This document shows, one piece after another, positions 1-9,873 of a DNA stretch of 64,000 nt. Origin of the DNA: Hypholoma sublateritium FD-334 SS-4. Taxonomy: Eukaryota; Basidiomycota; Agaricomycetes; Agaricales; Strophariaceae. The translations under genes were made by a program, and so were the position numbers. The DNA is taken from positions 708,405 to 772,404 of the forward strand of contig KN817518.1 of assembly GCA_000827495.1 (NCBI GenBank). Direction: 5' to 3'. How positions within the stretch are numbered: the first letter of the stretch is position 1; every line of letters starts with the position of its first letter. Under the pieces are notes generated by a model. The model was not told the DNA's origin, did not search any database, and was given only the letters and a program-made list of their open reading frames with translations.

Positions 1-607
1 TGTGGATCTAATGTCAAAAGATGCTATGACATCGTAGAGCTTGCTGTCGACGAGAAACTCCTCGGTGTCCAGTTTAGTCTTCTTCCAACGCGGATAAGAG
101 ACTTCAAAAAAGTACACGGTGGAGGCTACGCAGAACTCGTGTATGCAGATCTCATTGAGGACACTCGCAAGGACTCGGTGGAACCGGGATGTGCTGAATT
201 CGTCGCGTCCCTTCATTCTCCATTCTCTCCGCGATGTAATTCTTCGGCTCCGTGAAATTTCCCGTGTGTGCATGGGCGCTAGCTTCCACTGCCTGCACGT
301 CTTCCAAATCAACAGGGGTTTCCGCCAGCACGCTATCCGCCCGAATGAGCCCGGTTATGTAGAAGAGCCGAGTTCCCCACGGGGTCAGGCAATTGGCGCA
401 GCCGTCCACGCATAGCCAATCGACGCTGTCAACAATCTTCTGTGCGAGCGCCATGAGTTTATCCTTGGGCATTGCTTTGAAGCGGCCGCTCGCCTTGAGC
501 AATTCAAATAGCTTTTCAAGCTGGCTCAAGTACGCGACGATAGGAAGGTCGAGTATAGCGAGGAACATATCAAGCGGATCTTTCGAATGTAGGAGTAGTG
601 GTTTCAT
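1..607 (-). pseudogene. Tandem family copy A, frame-broken, C-terminus off the left edge
   Basis: This is the first of three related minus-strand copies and I do not recognise the family. From the ATG at 605-607 the frame is open down to a stop at 152-154. It aligns with copy B (1443-2525) through the motifs WGTRLFYITGLI (copy B WGSRMLYLTDII) and YIAERMENEG (copy B YILQHMETKG). Just after MENEG the similarity jumps to another frame. In that frame RFHRVL, YPRWKK and EFLVDSKLYD match copy B FYQVL, YLRWKR and KFLVDKKLDG, and it stays open to base 1. The break, near 200-215, is too short to be an intron, so a one-base frameshift in a decaying copy is the simplest reading. A sequencing error is the alternative. 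The upstream exon structure is uncertain. Confidence 0.55.
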
Positions 608-1442
608 CACGTCCGCGAACGTTGGGAGTCCTTCCTGAGGAGATGGCCGTATTGCTAAAAAAATTTATGCCTGGGTATGGCTGTGAGTCTGGTGTGTACG
701 GTGCAGAATATAGGATAAGGACGAACTAGTAGCGATAGTGAATATTGCGCGCCGTTGAGTGAAGCCAGGCCCGTTTTTTCCCCACCGTGAGCTATTTATT
801 CGCTGTGTGGCACCCTCGTATACAAGTATTTGGCTGGGCGTCCCCACATGTAGAGTGTGTCTTGAAAATTAATTTAGCGGCCTGTCAGTGCACTCTTCCC
901 AAAAAAAACAATGCTTATATCTGGCCGATCGAACGCGTGGAGTCTACACCTCCCGGTGTCATTTAAAGTTGAAAATAATTAACGAAGATTAAAGGGTACA
1001 GATACAGTGTGTATAGACGTCCGGTATAAGTAAGGCAGGGCCTCAATACATTACTTTGTTTACAAACATTTCATTAGAACTCGAAGTGCATGGGTAGACG
1101 AATATCCGGCACCAACGGAGCGCGTGCATGTCTAATAATAGATCTATAATACTATGGGACTTGTAGGCGCAAGTATATTGCTGCGTCGCCTTTGATCATG
1201 AATTTCAGAGGAGAATCAATCGGCGGGTGTATAAATATTTGAAGTCGATTGAACCACACAAAATTAAACAACATTGGTAGGAAGACGACATAAGCTCCAA
1301 GAAATTGTTCCAGGAAATATCAGCTTGACATCGGAGAGGTGGGCAAAAGGTGGCTCCTCCAGGCTCGAAGCGGGGCAAAACCTATGCGGGAGCAGCGCAC
1401 AAACCGCAAAGAATAAAAATAGTGGAAAATTCATGGGCACAT
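608..1442. other. Intergenic, upstream of copy A and downstream of copy B
   Basis: I see no coding exon here. The stretch is more AT-rich than its surroundings and has A/T runs near 656-662 and 899-908. It would hold the copy A promoter and the copy B 3' end. Confidence 0.6.
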
Positions 1443-2525
1443 CTACGCAGTCCACATGTCCCGGTGGGTGCGTTTATGAGGTGGTTGGTCGGTAAGCAGA
1501 CGGGATACCGGGTCCTCACTGAAGCCCCTGGCAGGGGCTTCTGGGTCGACGGAGCTCGATCCTTGCTTTGATCCAGATGCAGGGCCAACAGTCGGAGGCT
1601 GTGAAATTGCGGCAATTTGTTCGAGTAATAAGTTATCCGGCAGGCCATTGCACTCGGCCAACAGCCCTCGTATTGTCGCGACCACCAAGCTCGCGGAGCA
1701 GGACTTTCCTCCTCTGTGCAGTTTTTCAATGAAATCTTTGGCCGTGCGGTAGTGCCCATTTCCGATGAAAGCGGCGACTAGAAAGTCTAGGGGATAATCA
1801 TCCTTATACTCCCTTGGAGTGCAGAAGTGCCACCTTGACCAGTCCATGAAGGATGTGAAATCACCGTCTTTTACCATGCTTTGTAGCAGCCCATCCAGCT
1901 TCTTGTCGACGAGGAACTTGCCAACTCCCCCCGTGAGCACAGTGCGTTTCCACCGTAAATATGAAGATTGGAGGAGGAAGCTCAGAGAGTATTCCCAGGA
2001 CACAATGATTTTGAGAGATACCACGATGATTGTGAGGACTTGGTAGAAGTGAGACTTGTCGAAGTGGTCCTGTGAAACGATCTTGTGGCTCCCCTTAGTC
2101 TCCATATGCTGCAGTATATATTTCTTCGCCTCATTGGAGTTTCCTTCAAATGCGTGTGCCCGGGCAACGAGGGCTTCCACTTCCTCTTGAAAGGGGAGCA
2201 AGGATTTCGACGCATTCTCTTTAATGATATCCGTCAAGTACAGCATCCGGCTCCCCCAAGGCTGTATATAACCCACGCAGACCTGCATGTCGAGGCTGTG
2301 TGTCATCTCCTGCGTGAACTTCAGAAGCTCGCGCGTCGGCATACGGCGGAAATAGTTGCAGGCTTGGAGGGCTCCAAACCAGCGGTCAAGTTCAACGTTT
2401 TTCATGATTGTTGTGGAGCGGGCGAGGAGCATCTTGTACTGGACGAGCGTATCGGACTGCGTTGGGCCACTTTCTCCAGACGATAGACCGTTGGACGCGG
2501 GATCTGCAGGGGACGACGGTGGCAT
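1443..2525 (-). CDS. Tandem family copy B, intact 360-residue protein of unknown function
   Basis: A single open exon runs from the ATG at 2525 to a stop at 1443. I chose this start because copy C has the equivalent MPPP start at 3941 and both starts sit at the same distance from a duplicated upstream block. The first 35 residues are Ser/Pro-rich. A helical region follows with the family landmarks WFGALQACNYFR, LKFTQEMTHSLDM, WGSRMLYLTDII and ARAHAF. A hydrophobic stretch lies at about residues 155-190 (TIIVVSLKIIVSW and SLSFLLQ). After that come KFLVDKKLDG and a Ser/Pro/Arg-rich tail of about 60 residues. No catalytic motif is visible. It is the only one of the three copies with an uninterrupted frame, so it may be the only functional one. 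No function is proposed. Confidence 0.7.
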   Translation of the reverse strand: MPPSSPADPASNGLSSGESGPTQSDTLVQYKMLLARSTTIMKNVELDRWFGALQACNYFRRMPTRELLKFTQEMTHSLDMQVCVGYIQPWGSRMLYLTDIIKENASKSLLPFQEEVEALVARAHAFEGNSNEAKKYILQHMETKGSHKIVSQDHFDKSHFYQVLTIIVVSLKIIVSWEYSLSFLLQSSYLRWKRTVLTGGVGKFLVDKKLDGLLQSMVKDGDFTSFMDWSRWHFCTPREYKDDYPLDFLVAAFIGNGHYRTAKDFIEKLHRGGKSCSASLVVATIRGLLAECNGLPDNLLLEQIAAISQPPTVGPASGSKQGSSSVDPEAPARGFSEDPVSRLLTDQPPHKRTHRDMWTA

Positions 2526-2559
2526 TTTACAGATCCTTGAAGAGAGAGCGTACGCCGTG

Positions 2560-2925
2560 CCCCTTGAAGCTATTCATTTCCCAAAACAGAACACGATATC
2601 AAGTTCCCGCGCCGTCGACTTCTCGGGTTCTCCACCTCCGTATGTCAGGCATAGTTACGGGTATTCTTGTCTGCCTCGAGGCTCGGAGACGCTTTAGACG
2701 GTCCGCAAATAAACGTGGACTGGGCGATAAGGAGATAAATGCGGGGGGAGTGCGCTGGCAGGACTCGAGGATAGCATTTTGGGCGGGGCGGTGATGATGT
2801 TCCGAGTCCCTCGATGCGATGTGGGGGCGTTGGGCGCGGCGTATCTGTTTGGCGGGGAATCAGGCGCTCGTCGAAAGTGCTCGTAAGAGGCCAATGAGTG
2901 CTTAGCGCTGAGAAGACATCAATCA
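2560..2925 (+). repeat. Duplicated upstream block, unit 1 (before copy B)
   Basis: This segment repeats at about 4125-4470 in the same position relative to copy C. Long stretches are nearly identical, such as TTGAAGCTATTCATTTCCCA, TTCTCGGGTTCTCCACC, TATGTCAGGCAT and GGATAGCATTTTG. On the gene strand it also contains a TTTAT-type AT element (about 2706-2712). It is therefore probably the duplicated promoter and 5' leader of copies B and C. Confidence 0.8.
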
Positions 2926-3410
2926 ATCAGACCTGGGGCATTGAAAATCTGGGGTGGGCAGACGTCTACAATTGTACGAGTTTCACCGGCGGCGCTATTG
3001 CATCGCGCGGCAGTATTCCCACGCCTCGCTCGGCGCGCGTCAGCACTACCGCGAGTACGCGCTGCCAGGCGCGTTGATCCTTCTTTCTGAATAGTGCATA
3101 GAAGTCGTGCGCACTGAGCAGGGCTTGCTTGACACAGCGCGTACGACGCCCTCCCGCGCGCCGCGCACTTCCTGCAATCGCGGCTCGCTGGCACGGCCAT
3201 GCTACGGCGCCCATCCGAGGATTGCGCACGCCCTCCCCCGGCTCAGGCTCGCGCCACAGCCCTCCTGAACCATCAACGGGCGTACGCCCAAGTACACCTC
3301 ATCCCGGCCCTGTTTATGATAGCCATACGTCACGTACTCAGATTCAGTAAAATACAATTACAGAATTGTTAAAATACATTGTTAGAGGCTTTCCTGATAA
3401 AGAATCTAAT
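2926..3410. other. Spacer between tandem copies B and C
   Basis: No exon is visible. The left part is GC-rich and resembles 4470-4800 only in patches. The right end (about 3340-3410) is AT-rich and marks the point where copy C loses similarity to copy B. Confidence 0.5.
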
Positions 3411-3941
3411 TTATGGTACCGCGCGTCGGCCGCCAAGCGCGTGCTGCGGCCGAAGCCGACGCGCCGCGCAACCGTCCTGCGAAACGACCTTGCGGCACCC
3501 CTCGCTCTTCATATGCTGCAGTATGTATTCACCAGACTTCTCGACGTTGTTTCCAAATGCGTACGCCCGAGCATTGAGCGCGTTCACCTCCTCCTCGACG
3601 AGGCGAAAGGTCTTCGTTGCATTTTCTTGAATGATTTTGGTCAAGTACAATGTCCGCGCCTCCCAGAGAGACAAGTCGTGCCAGATGAACTTCATACGGT
3701 GCATGTCCAAGCTGTTGGCGAGATCGCGCGTGAACTCCAGCAGTTCTTGCTCCGGAATCAGGCGGAAGTAGTCGCACGCTTGGAGCACCCCGAACCAGTG
3801 GCTGAGCTCGAGGCTCTTGACGACTATCGCAGAGTCGAGGAGCATCTTGTACTTGGAGCGTGGCGGTGTGCCTGGCTGTGTGGTTCCGCTTTCTCCAGGT
3901 AGTAGAGTGTTGGGCAAGGCAGCTGCGGCGGGCGGTGGCAT
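3411..3941 (-). pseudogene. Tandem family copy C, truncated after about 156 matching residues
   Basis: The ATG at 3939-3941 (MPPPAAAALPN) aligns with the copy B start. The matching landmarks are WFGVLQACDYFR, LLEFTRDLANSLDM, LSLWEARTLYLTKII, NARAYAF and EYILQHMKSEG. Similarity ends at KVVSQD. After that, about 20 unrelated Arg/Gly/Ala-rich residues lead to a stop at 3411. The whole C-terminal half of the family, including the hydrophobic region and the FLVD..L block, is missing. This looks like a truncation by rearrangement at the AT-rich junction near 3400. A short secreted or decoy product cannot be excluded. Confidence 0.6.
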
Positions 3942-4124
3942 GTTTCTGAGAGATCCTTGGAGAGGGCGCGCACTGGAGAGGTAGACGGATGTGCTTTCGG
4001 CTAGCTTGGAGCAGAGGACACACGCAAGTAGACACAGGGACAATTTTCCAAGTCGCCGACCCCTTCAATTACTTACTCAACTCAATGTGTACCCATGCAG
4101 AGTATGTTTTTCCCAAAATGAATT

Positions 4125-4470
4125 CACCCCCTTGAAGCTATTCATTTCCCAAAAAAGAACACCATTCCAATGTTCCCGCGCCGTCGCCTTCTCGGGTTCT
4201 CCACCCCCGTATGTCAGGCATGGTTACGGGTATTCCTGTCCGCCTCGAGGCTCGGACGACGAAGGCGCTCTGGGCGGCCCGCATATAAACATGGACTGCG
4301 CGATATCATACGGAGATTAATGCGGTGGGAGCGTGCTGGCCACAGCAGGATAGCATTTTGAGCGGGTGGGGCGTTTGGGCGGCGTATCGCCGTGGGGGCG
4401 AATCATAGCGTATGTGGGGGGAATCAGGCGCTCGTCGAGTGCTAGTGACTCGTGAGGCGATCAATCGATC
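4125..4470 (+). repeat. Duplicated upstream block, unit 2 (before copy C)
   Basis: This is the partner of 2560-2925. The order of shared blocks is the same: TTGAAGCTATTCATTTCCCA, GTTCCCGCGCCGTCG, TCTCGGGTTCTCCACC and GCCTCGAGGCTCGGA. A clearer TATA-like element (TTTATATGCGGG on the gene strand, about 4279-4290) sits about 340 bp before the copy C ATG. By eye the non-coding blocks match better than the B and C coding regions do. Confidence 0.8.
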
Positions 4471-4839
4471 AGAGCTGCCAGTGGCATCGAAGGTGCCAGA
4501 GTCGAAGTCGGACTCTGTCTTGTCAATTGTAAGAGCTTCATGAATCGCTCGAGCGCGCAAGCCCGACGGGCCCCGCCGCCGCATCGAGGCACGCGCGAGA
4601 ATGCCACCGTCGGGCACGCGCTGCCCAGCGTGTCGCGCCGCACCGCGCGTGGACGCGACGGACGCGAGCAAGGCGGCCGTGCGCTGCGCAGTTCGAACAC
4701 TCGCGACGGACATCGCTGGCCGAGGATCTGTCGAGTCACCCAAGATGTGCACGTATTAGTCAGCGCTCCCATTCATCCTGCCACCGCGACAAGCCCGCCT
4801 GAACCCCCGCACTTACAACGCACGCCGATCGCCTGAATC
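4471..4839. other. Spacer and GNAT upstream region
   Basis: GC-rich and without a convincing exon. It should hold the promoter of the GNAT gene that starts at 4840. Confidence 0.5.
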
Positions 4840-5808
4840 ATGTCTGAGGCCCCCGCCACGCCCACGCCCGTTCCCGGCGCGCCGGCGTACGAGATCGTCC
4901 GCGCGCGCACGCCCGCGGAGATCCAGCAATGCATCGACCTCGTACGCCCCCCTCATTCACTTAGTAGAGTACTAACCACATGAATAAACGCAGCGCATAG
5001 CAGTATTCCACACCGAGCAAGGCTTCCCGCTCGACACCGAAGTCGACGCGTACGACGCGCTCCCCAGCACCGCGCACTTCCTCCTGCGCCTCGCGAGCAC
5101 CGGCGCGCCCGCGGGCACGATCCGCGCGACGCGCCCCGCCGGCGCGCCGTACTACAAGCTCACGCGGCTCGCGGTGCACGCAGCGTACCGCGCGCACCGC
5201 CTCGGCGCGGCGCTCGCGCGGCACCTGCACGCGTGGGCGCTCGCCGACGCGCGCGCGGCGGCGGGCGCAAGCGCTCGCGCGGAGATCGTCGCGCACTCGC
5301 AAATCCCCGCGATGGGGTTCTACGCAAAGTACGTCCTCCCACCCCGGCCGCACCGCGCCACGCCGGGCATGCATGTCTCGCGCTGATCGCGCCCTCGCAT
5401 CTTATCTCATCGATCCGCCNCCATCCATCCATCCATCCATCCATCCATCCATCGCCCACCACCCACCATCCATCCATGCCGCACCGCGATCCGGCCGCGC
5501 GCCCTGAACCCCACCACCACCAACCCAATTAACTATTCGCCTGCCCGCACTGCCCGCTCGCGTGCCGACCGTGCCACCCGCATGCGCGCGAACCGCGCCG
5601 CGCCGCGCCTTGTCCGCGCCCGGTTCCAGGCTCGGCTACGTCCCGGAGGTGCGTCCCGTGCGCATGCATGCCCGCGTTATGCGCTCACACGCCCCGCTCC
5701 CACCCTCCCCTCCGCCGACGCGCGTTCTCATGCACGCAGGGCCCCGAGTTCGACGAGGACGGCGCGCCGCACCAGAAGATGGTCCTGCGCCTCCCGCTCG
5801 CGCCGTGA
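4840..5808 (+). CDS. GNAT-family N-acetyltransferase, 174 residues, 4 exons
   Basis: The exons are 4840-4941, 4994-5328, 5630-5648 and 5740-5808, with all phases consistent. The protein is a small cytosolic acetyl-CoA-dependent N-acetyltransferase whose substrate is unknown. Visible motifs are RIAVFHTEQGFP at the start of the fold, KLTRLAVHAAYRAHRLGAAL as the acetyl-CoA binding V/I-x-x-x-x-R-x-x-x-G-hydrophobic-G region in variant form, and FYAKLGYVPEG with FDEDGAPHQKM at the C-terminus, typical of ElaA/YjdJ-like fungal GNATs. Exon 3 is only 19 nt but encodes the conserved LGYVPE motif. The second intron is unusually long (301 bp) and carries a CATC microsatellite. Codon use is extremely GC-rich, like the neighbours. 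Confidence 0.88.
5420..5453 (+). repeat. CATC tetranucleotide microsatellite with an ambiguous base
   Basis: Eight uninterrupted CATC units follow an N at 5420, and more CATC/CACC-type units continue to about 5477. It lies inside intron 2 of the GNAT gene. The N suggests that the repeat length was not resolved in the assembly. Confidence 0.9.
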
Positions 5809-6180
5809 CTTTACGTACACAATTAATACAATTATCCATTGTTCAGCATGTGTACCGACGATATATACAGCGGCGCCGTAGCACGTACACATACACACAG
5901 ATGAGCGGGGGCGGCGATGGGGGGATTAAGGGCGCACGCGCACGGGGCGGCGGCGCCCGGCAGGGTGCGACTGACTACGCGGGGGCTAGAAATACAGCAT
6001 AGGTGCGATACGATATACACGCGTGTCCGTCGCGAGGTATAGTAGGGTAAGCGCCGGCGGGCCGGCAGGGCATGACGGGGTCGTAAGTATGGCAGGCATC
6101 CAAAAAAGCGCAGCGAGAACGAAGTGAGTAGAAGAAAAGAAAAAAACACATAAAGGCATGACAAATAGCAGAACCATCGT
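5809..6180. other. Convergent 3' region between GNAT and HMG genes
   Basis: No exon is visible. AT-rich patches such as 5817-5842 and 6130-6155 fit 3' untranslated and polyadenylation sequence of the two converging genes. Confidence 0.55.
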
Positions 6181-7677
6181 CTATGAGCGCGCGGGGCGCT
6201 CGGCGCCGTCGTCGGTCGTGAACCCCTCGCTCTCGCTCTCGGACTCCATCTTGACGAGCGGGAAGTGCGGGCTGCCGGGGAGGATGCTGAAGTTGATGCT
6301 CGCGCCAAAGGCGGTCGCGCCCTCCTCGTATATGCGGCGCGCGGCCTCGTACTCCATCTTCTCCTGCTCGGCCTGTGCGAGGAACGGCTGGCGCTCGGCG
6401 TCGGTCATCGAGCGCCACTTGGCGGCAGCGAGCACGCTCTGCTTCGTCGTCTCCGTCTCGTCGCCGAAGATGTCGGCGACGAGGCGCGGGTGCGCGCGGA
6501 TGCGCTGCAGGAACATGAAGTACGCGCTGAGCGGCTTCTTCGGCGCGTTCGGGTCCTTGATGTTGCTCTTGCGCGACTTGCCCGCCTTGCGCTGCGCGGC
6601 GCGGAAGAGGTTCTCGCGCTTGATGTCCTCGGGCGTGAGCGTGCGCATGTACGCCTCGTGCTCCTTCTCGCGCGCCTCCTTCATCGCCTGCGAGCGGCGC
6701 TTGTAGGGCTGCAAAGGAGTCAGCATATATGCGCCCCCAAAGTAGGACACGCACCTCCTTCTGCGCGGGCGAGAGACAGGCGTACTCCTGGCCGGCCTCC
6801 TTGGCAGCCTGGGCGACGTTGAGCTTGCGCGTGCCCGAGGCCTGCTGGTTCTGGATCCAGTCGGTAAAGTACAGCTGCCACGCGGACGGTGCGAGCTTCG
6901 GCGGGCGCAGCACGGACTTGAGCGCTACAAAGCGAGTCAGATAAGCGCTATTCATAGGAATTGGCACTTACGGCTGTCCGCGGGGCGCGGGGGCGGAGCG
7001 GGCGCCTCGTCGTCGACGGCGCGCTTCTTGCTGCTGCGGCGCACGGTGGCGTCGCGGTCGTCGGGGAAGCTGACAGAGTCCGCGCGGCGGGAGAAGGCGC
7101 GCGCGTTGAGGGCGGGGGCGGCGGCGGACTCGCTCGGGGCGCTGGCGGACTGGAAGAGCGAGAGCGAGCCGCGGCGGGCGGTGGGGACGCGCTGGCGCAG
7201 GGTCGCGTCGGGCAGCGGGGAGTGGCGGACGGCGGGGCGCGAGACGAGCGGGTGGGTGCGCATGGCGGAGGGGGCGTCCCAGAGCGCGGCGGCCCAGGCG
7301 GGGGGCTGCATCTCCGAGTGCACGCGCGGGCGGGCGGGCATCGGGTCGAAGGTCGGCGGGGACAGCGAGCGCGGGAGGGGGTGCAGGGCGGCGAAGGAGG
7401 CGGGGGTGTACTGCAGGTCGTACGGCACGAACGACGACGAGGATGTGTCCGATGGCGACGGCCCGCCCACGGGCGACGCGGCGAGGTCGGGGTCGTTGAT
7501 CCACGAGTTGAGATCGTCGTAGGCGGGGGCGAACTCGTAGTGGTTGAGGGCGGCGAAGGGGAAGGACGGCTTGACGTCGTCGTCCCAGGGGAAGGGGACC
7601 TGCGGGGGATCGTCGAGATCGATGGGGCCAAAGATCATCTGGTCGCTGTGGAAGGGGTCGTAGAGCGCGTCGTCCAT
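6181..7677 (-). CDS. Protein with two HMG boxes, 467 residues, 3 exons
   Basis: The exons are 6972-7677, 6755-6924 and 6181-6708. The first exon encodes a 235-residue acidic, Ser/Pro/Ala-rich N-terminus (MDDALYDPFHSDQ) without a recognised domain. A first, divergent HMG box spans about residues 242-312 (RPPKLAPSAWQLYFTDWI), and a canonical second box spans about 344-415 (DPNAPKKPLSAYFMFLQRIR, then W-R-x-M and YEAARRIYEEG). A basic linker KAGKSRKSNIKD precedes box 2. Tandem HMG boxes bind and bend DNA without strong sequence preference, so a nuclear or mitochondrial architectural role fits. The acidic N-terminus could be a regulatory domain. Which paralogue it is cannot be told from sequence alone. 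Confidence 0.85.
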
Positions 7678-7857
7678 GGCGGGGGGCATGCGACCCAGGG
7701 GCCCTCGTCCGCCGCGATTTAAAGCAATCGCCCTTAGGGTTCGTAGGATCAGCATCAGCCTGACTCGTTCGCTCCGGATTCCACAACCCAAACCACCCAG
7801 GCTTCGCGGCCCAATTAGGAAACACCGGCCCAAGCCCCCGGGCGCGCTCTCATTGGT

Positions 7858-8364
7858 CTACGCTACTGTGCTACCGTACTTTGCATTGTTGTAGACGCCT
7901 TTCCCCGTCTGCGCCCGTCAGCATCCGCCGCATCAGGAAAGAGGCGCGCGCACCTGCCAGCCCGCCACGTCCTTCATGATGTCCGCCTGCACCGCGGCGA
8001 CCAGCTGCGTCCCGCGGTGCTCGCGCCGGTCGCCCTCCGCCATGAGCAGCGGGATCAGGTGGATGCGCGACCACATCTTTTCGCGCTGCAGCTCCCTGGG
8101 GGCCGGTCAGCTCGGTTCGCCTCGCCGGATGCAGCCAGACGGCCACGTTTGGCGGCGGGCGCGCCCATGCATGCCACGTTCCCCGTCCAGCTGACGCCCC
8201 GTTATTTAAAGCACGCACCGTCGTTCCAGGTTGCCCCTTCCCAGTTGGTAGAACCCATACGCGCAGATAGCCGTCACGCCCCCCAGAATAGCGTATGCGC
8301 CCGGCCCTCGAAAAGGGAGGTTGCGCTTGTACTTGATCGACTCGAACCCCCCCGCGGGGGGCAT
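7858..8364 (-). CDS. NDUFA13: NADH:ubiquinone oxidoreductase subunit NDUFA13 (GRIM-19 type)
   Basis: The supported exons are 8219-8364, 7954-8095 and 7858-7908 (112 residues). It is an accessory membrane subunit of mitochondrial complex I. Motifs: MPPAGGFESIKYKRNLPFRG at the N-terminus, one transmembrane helix (AYAILGGVTAICAYGFYQLG), then ELQREKMWSRIHLIPLLMAE and IMKDVAGWQ, all family hallmarks. The C-terminus is GKGVYNNAKYGS. Homologues usually have a few residues before MPP. The base before the start codon reads as an acceptor (TTGCAG|A GAC ATG), so a tiny 5' exon encoding about M-x-Q is likely. A candidate ATG lies at about 8452 but its donor is weak. The gene is head-to-head with the INO80F-like gene. 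Confidence 0.9.
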
Positions 8365-8581
8365 GTCTCTGCAAGCTGGTCAGCGGCGCCCCATCCGCGC
8401 GCAGGCACACGCACTGTCTATACGGAACGGCCACTGCGGCGTGTGAGCAAGCATGCGCGGCAGACAGGCAACGACGTACTGTGGTGGTGGTTGCGGAAGA
8501 AGAGGAACAGCAGATCACGTGTGGCCGTCCGCGAAAAAGGCACCACGCCCGCTGGCAGCATTGAACCTGCTCCCGCCCGCC
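8365..8581. promoter_or_regulatory. Shared NDUFA13 / INO80F-like promoter
   Basis: About 217 bp separate the two start codons of this divergent pair. The region may also contain the unplaced first exon of NDUFA13. No TATA box is obvious. Confidence 0.55.
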
Positions 8582-9873
8582 ATGGCGTCCCCCGCCCCCG
8601 CAGCCCCGCCCCGCCCCAAGCCCGCCATCGGCATCGCCGCCGGCGCCGAGGACGCAAAGTACCAGGCAAAGTACAAGGAGCTCAAGCGCAAGGTCAAGGA
8701 CATCGAGGCCGTGCGTCGCTCTCCCCTGTCGTCTGCCTGTGCTCACCGTCGTCCAGGACAACGACAAGCTGCACTACAAGGTCCTCCAGGCCAAGCTCAG
8801 CGTCCGCCGCATGCAGATGGAGCGCGCGTGAGTCCCCTTACCCCGGTCCCGCGCGCCACTCACGCCCCCACAGCGTCCTCTACGAGCGCCTCGCCGCCGT
8901 GCCCGCCTCGCCAGGGCCCCCGCCGCCGCCGCCCGACCCCGAGCACGCACCGGCCCGCCCGCCCGCCGCCAACAACCCCCCTTCGCCGCGCATCCCCATC
9001 CACTCGCCGCGCCACGCCGTGCACGACGCCCCGCGCCACCACCTCCCGCCGCTCGCGCCCACGCACCCGCACCCGTACGACCCGCGCGGCGGCCCCCAGC
9101 ACAGCCCGCCCGCGCGCCCCCCGCGCAGCAGCGCCCATGCGTACCGCGGCGCGCCGCACCACTACGACAGCGCGCCGCCGCCGCAGCGCCGCGACGAGTA
9201 CGGCGGCGACCCCTACGAGCGCCACTCCGTGCACCCGCCGCTCTCGCCCCGCGCGCACCCGGGCGAGCGCCGTGTGCACGCGCACCAGCGCCTCGGGCCC
9301 GGGACGTACATCGGGCGCGACGACTACCCGGAGCCGTACCTCGAGCGTGACTGGGAGCGCGAGCGGGACCGGGACCGGGACCGCGAGGCGCGCCACCGCC
9401 CGCGCAGCAGCGAGTATGCGCGCGAGGCGCCGCCGCCGATGCACTCGCCGCCGCACATGGGCGGTGGACGCGGCAGCCGCGAGTACGACGCGCATGCGCC
9501 GCCGCCGCCGCCGCCGCCCGCGGGGTACTACCACGAGCAGCCGGCGTACGGCGCACCGCGCCTCGCGCGCGCGGATACGCCGGGCTCCGGGTCCGCGTCG
9601 GGCTCGGGCGGCGCGGCGGGCGAGGTGCCCGCGCCGCCGTACTACGAGCGCCGCGCGCGCTCGGGGTCGTTCCGCGTGCGCGAGGACGGCGGCGGTGAGT
9701 ACAGTGGCGGGTTCGGCGGGGACGAGCGGGCGGGCGGGCGCAAGCGCAGCCGCGCGGACATGGAGGGGGAGAGCGAGCACGAGGGCGGGGCGGAGGGCGG
9801 GTACAGCCACGCACGGCGGCGCGAGGGCGCGCGCCGGCGCGGCGACGAGGACGCGCGGATGGGCGCGTCGTAG
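8582..9873 (+). CDS. INO80 complex subunit F-like protein, 399 residues, 3 exons
   Basis: The exons are 8582-8710, 8757-8827 and 8874-9873. Residues of about 22-75 form a basic heptad-rich coiled coil (KYQAKYKELKRKVKDIEADN, then LSVRRMQMERAVLYERL). This matches the short INO80F/TFPT-type domain found in INO80 chromatin-remodelling subunits. The remaining 320 residues are disordered. They are rich in Pro, His, Arg, Asp and Tyr, with a DRDRDRE repeat and a basic patch GGRKRSRADME that looks like a nuclear signal. The domain supports a nuclear, chromatin-associated role. The disordered tail has no assignable function. GC content is extreme, which also creates long spurious frames on both strands. 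Confidence 0.75.

Noticed and set aside
6952..7722. Long frames on both strands opposite the HMG gene
   Set aside because: They are Gly/Arg- or Pro/Arg-rich shadows of the HMG first exon and have no splice or family support.
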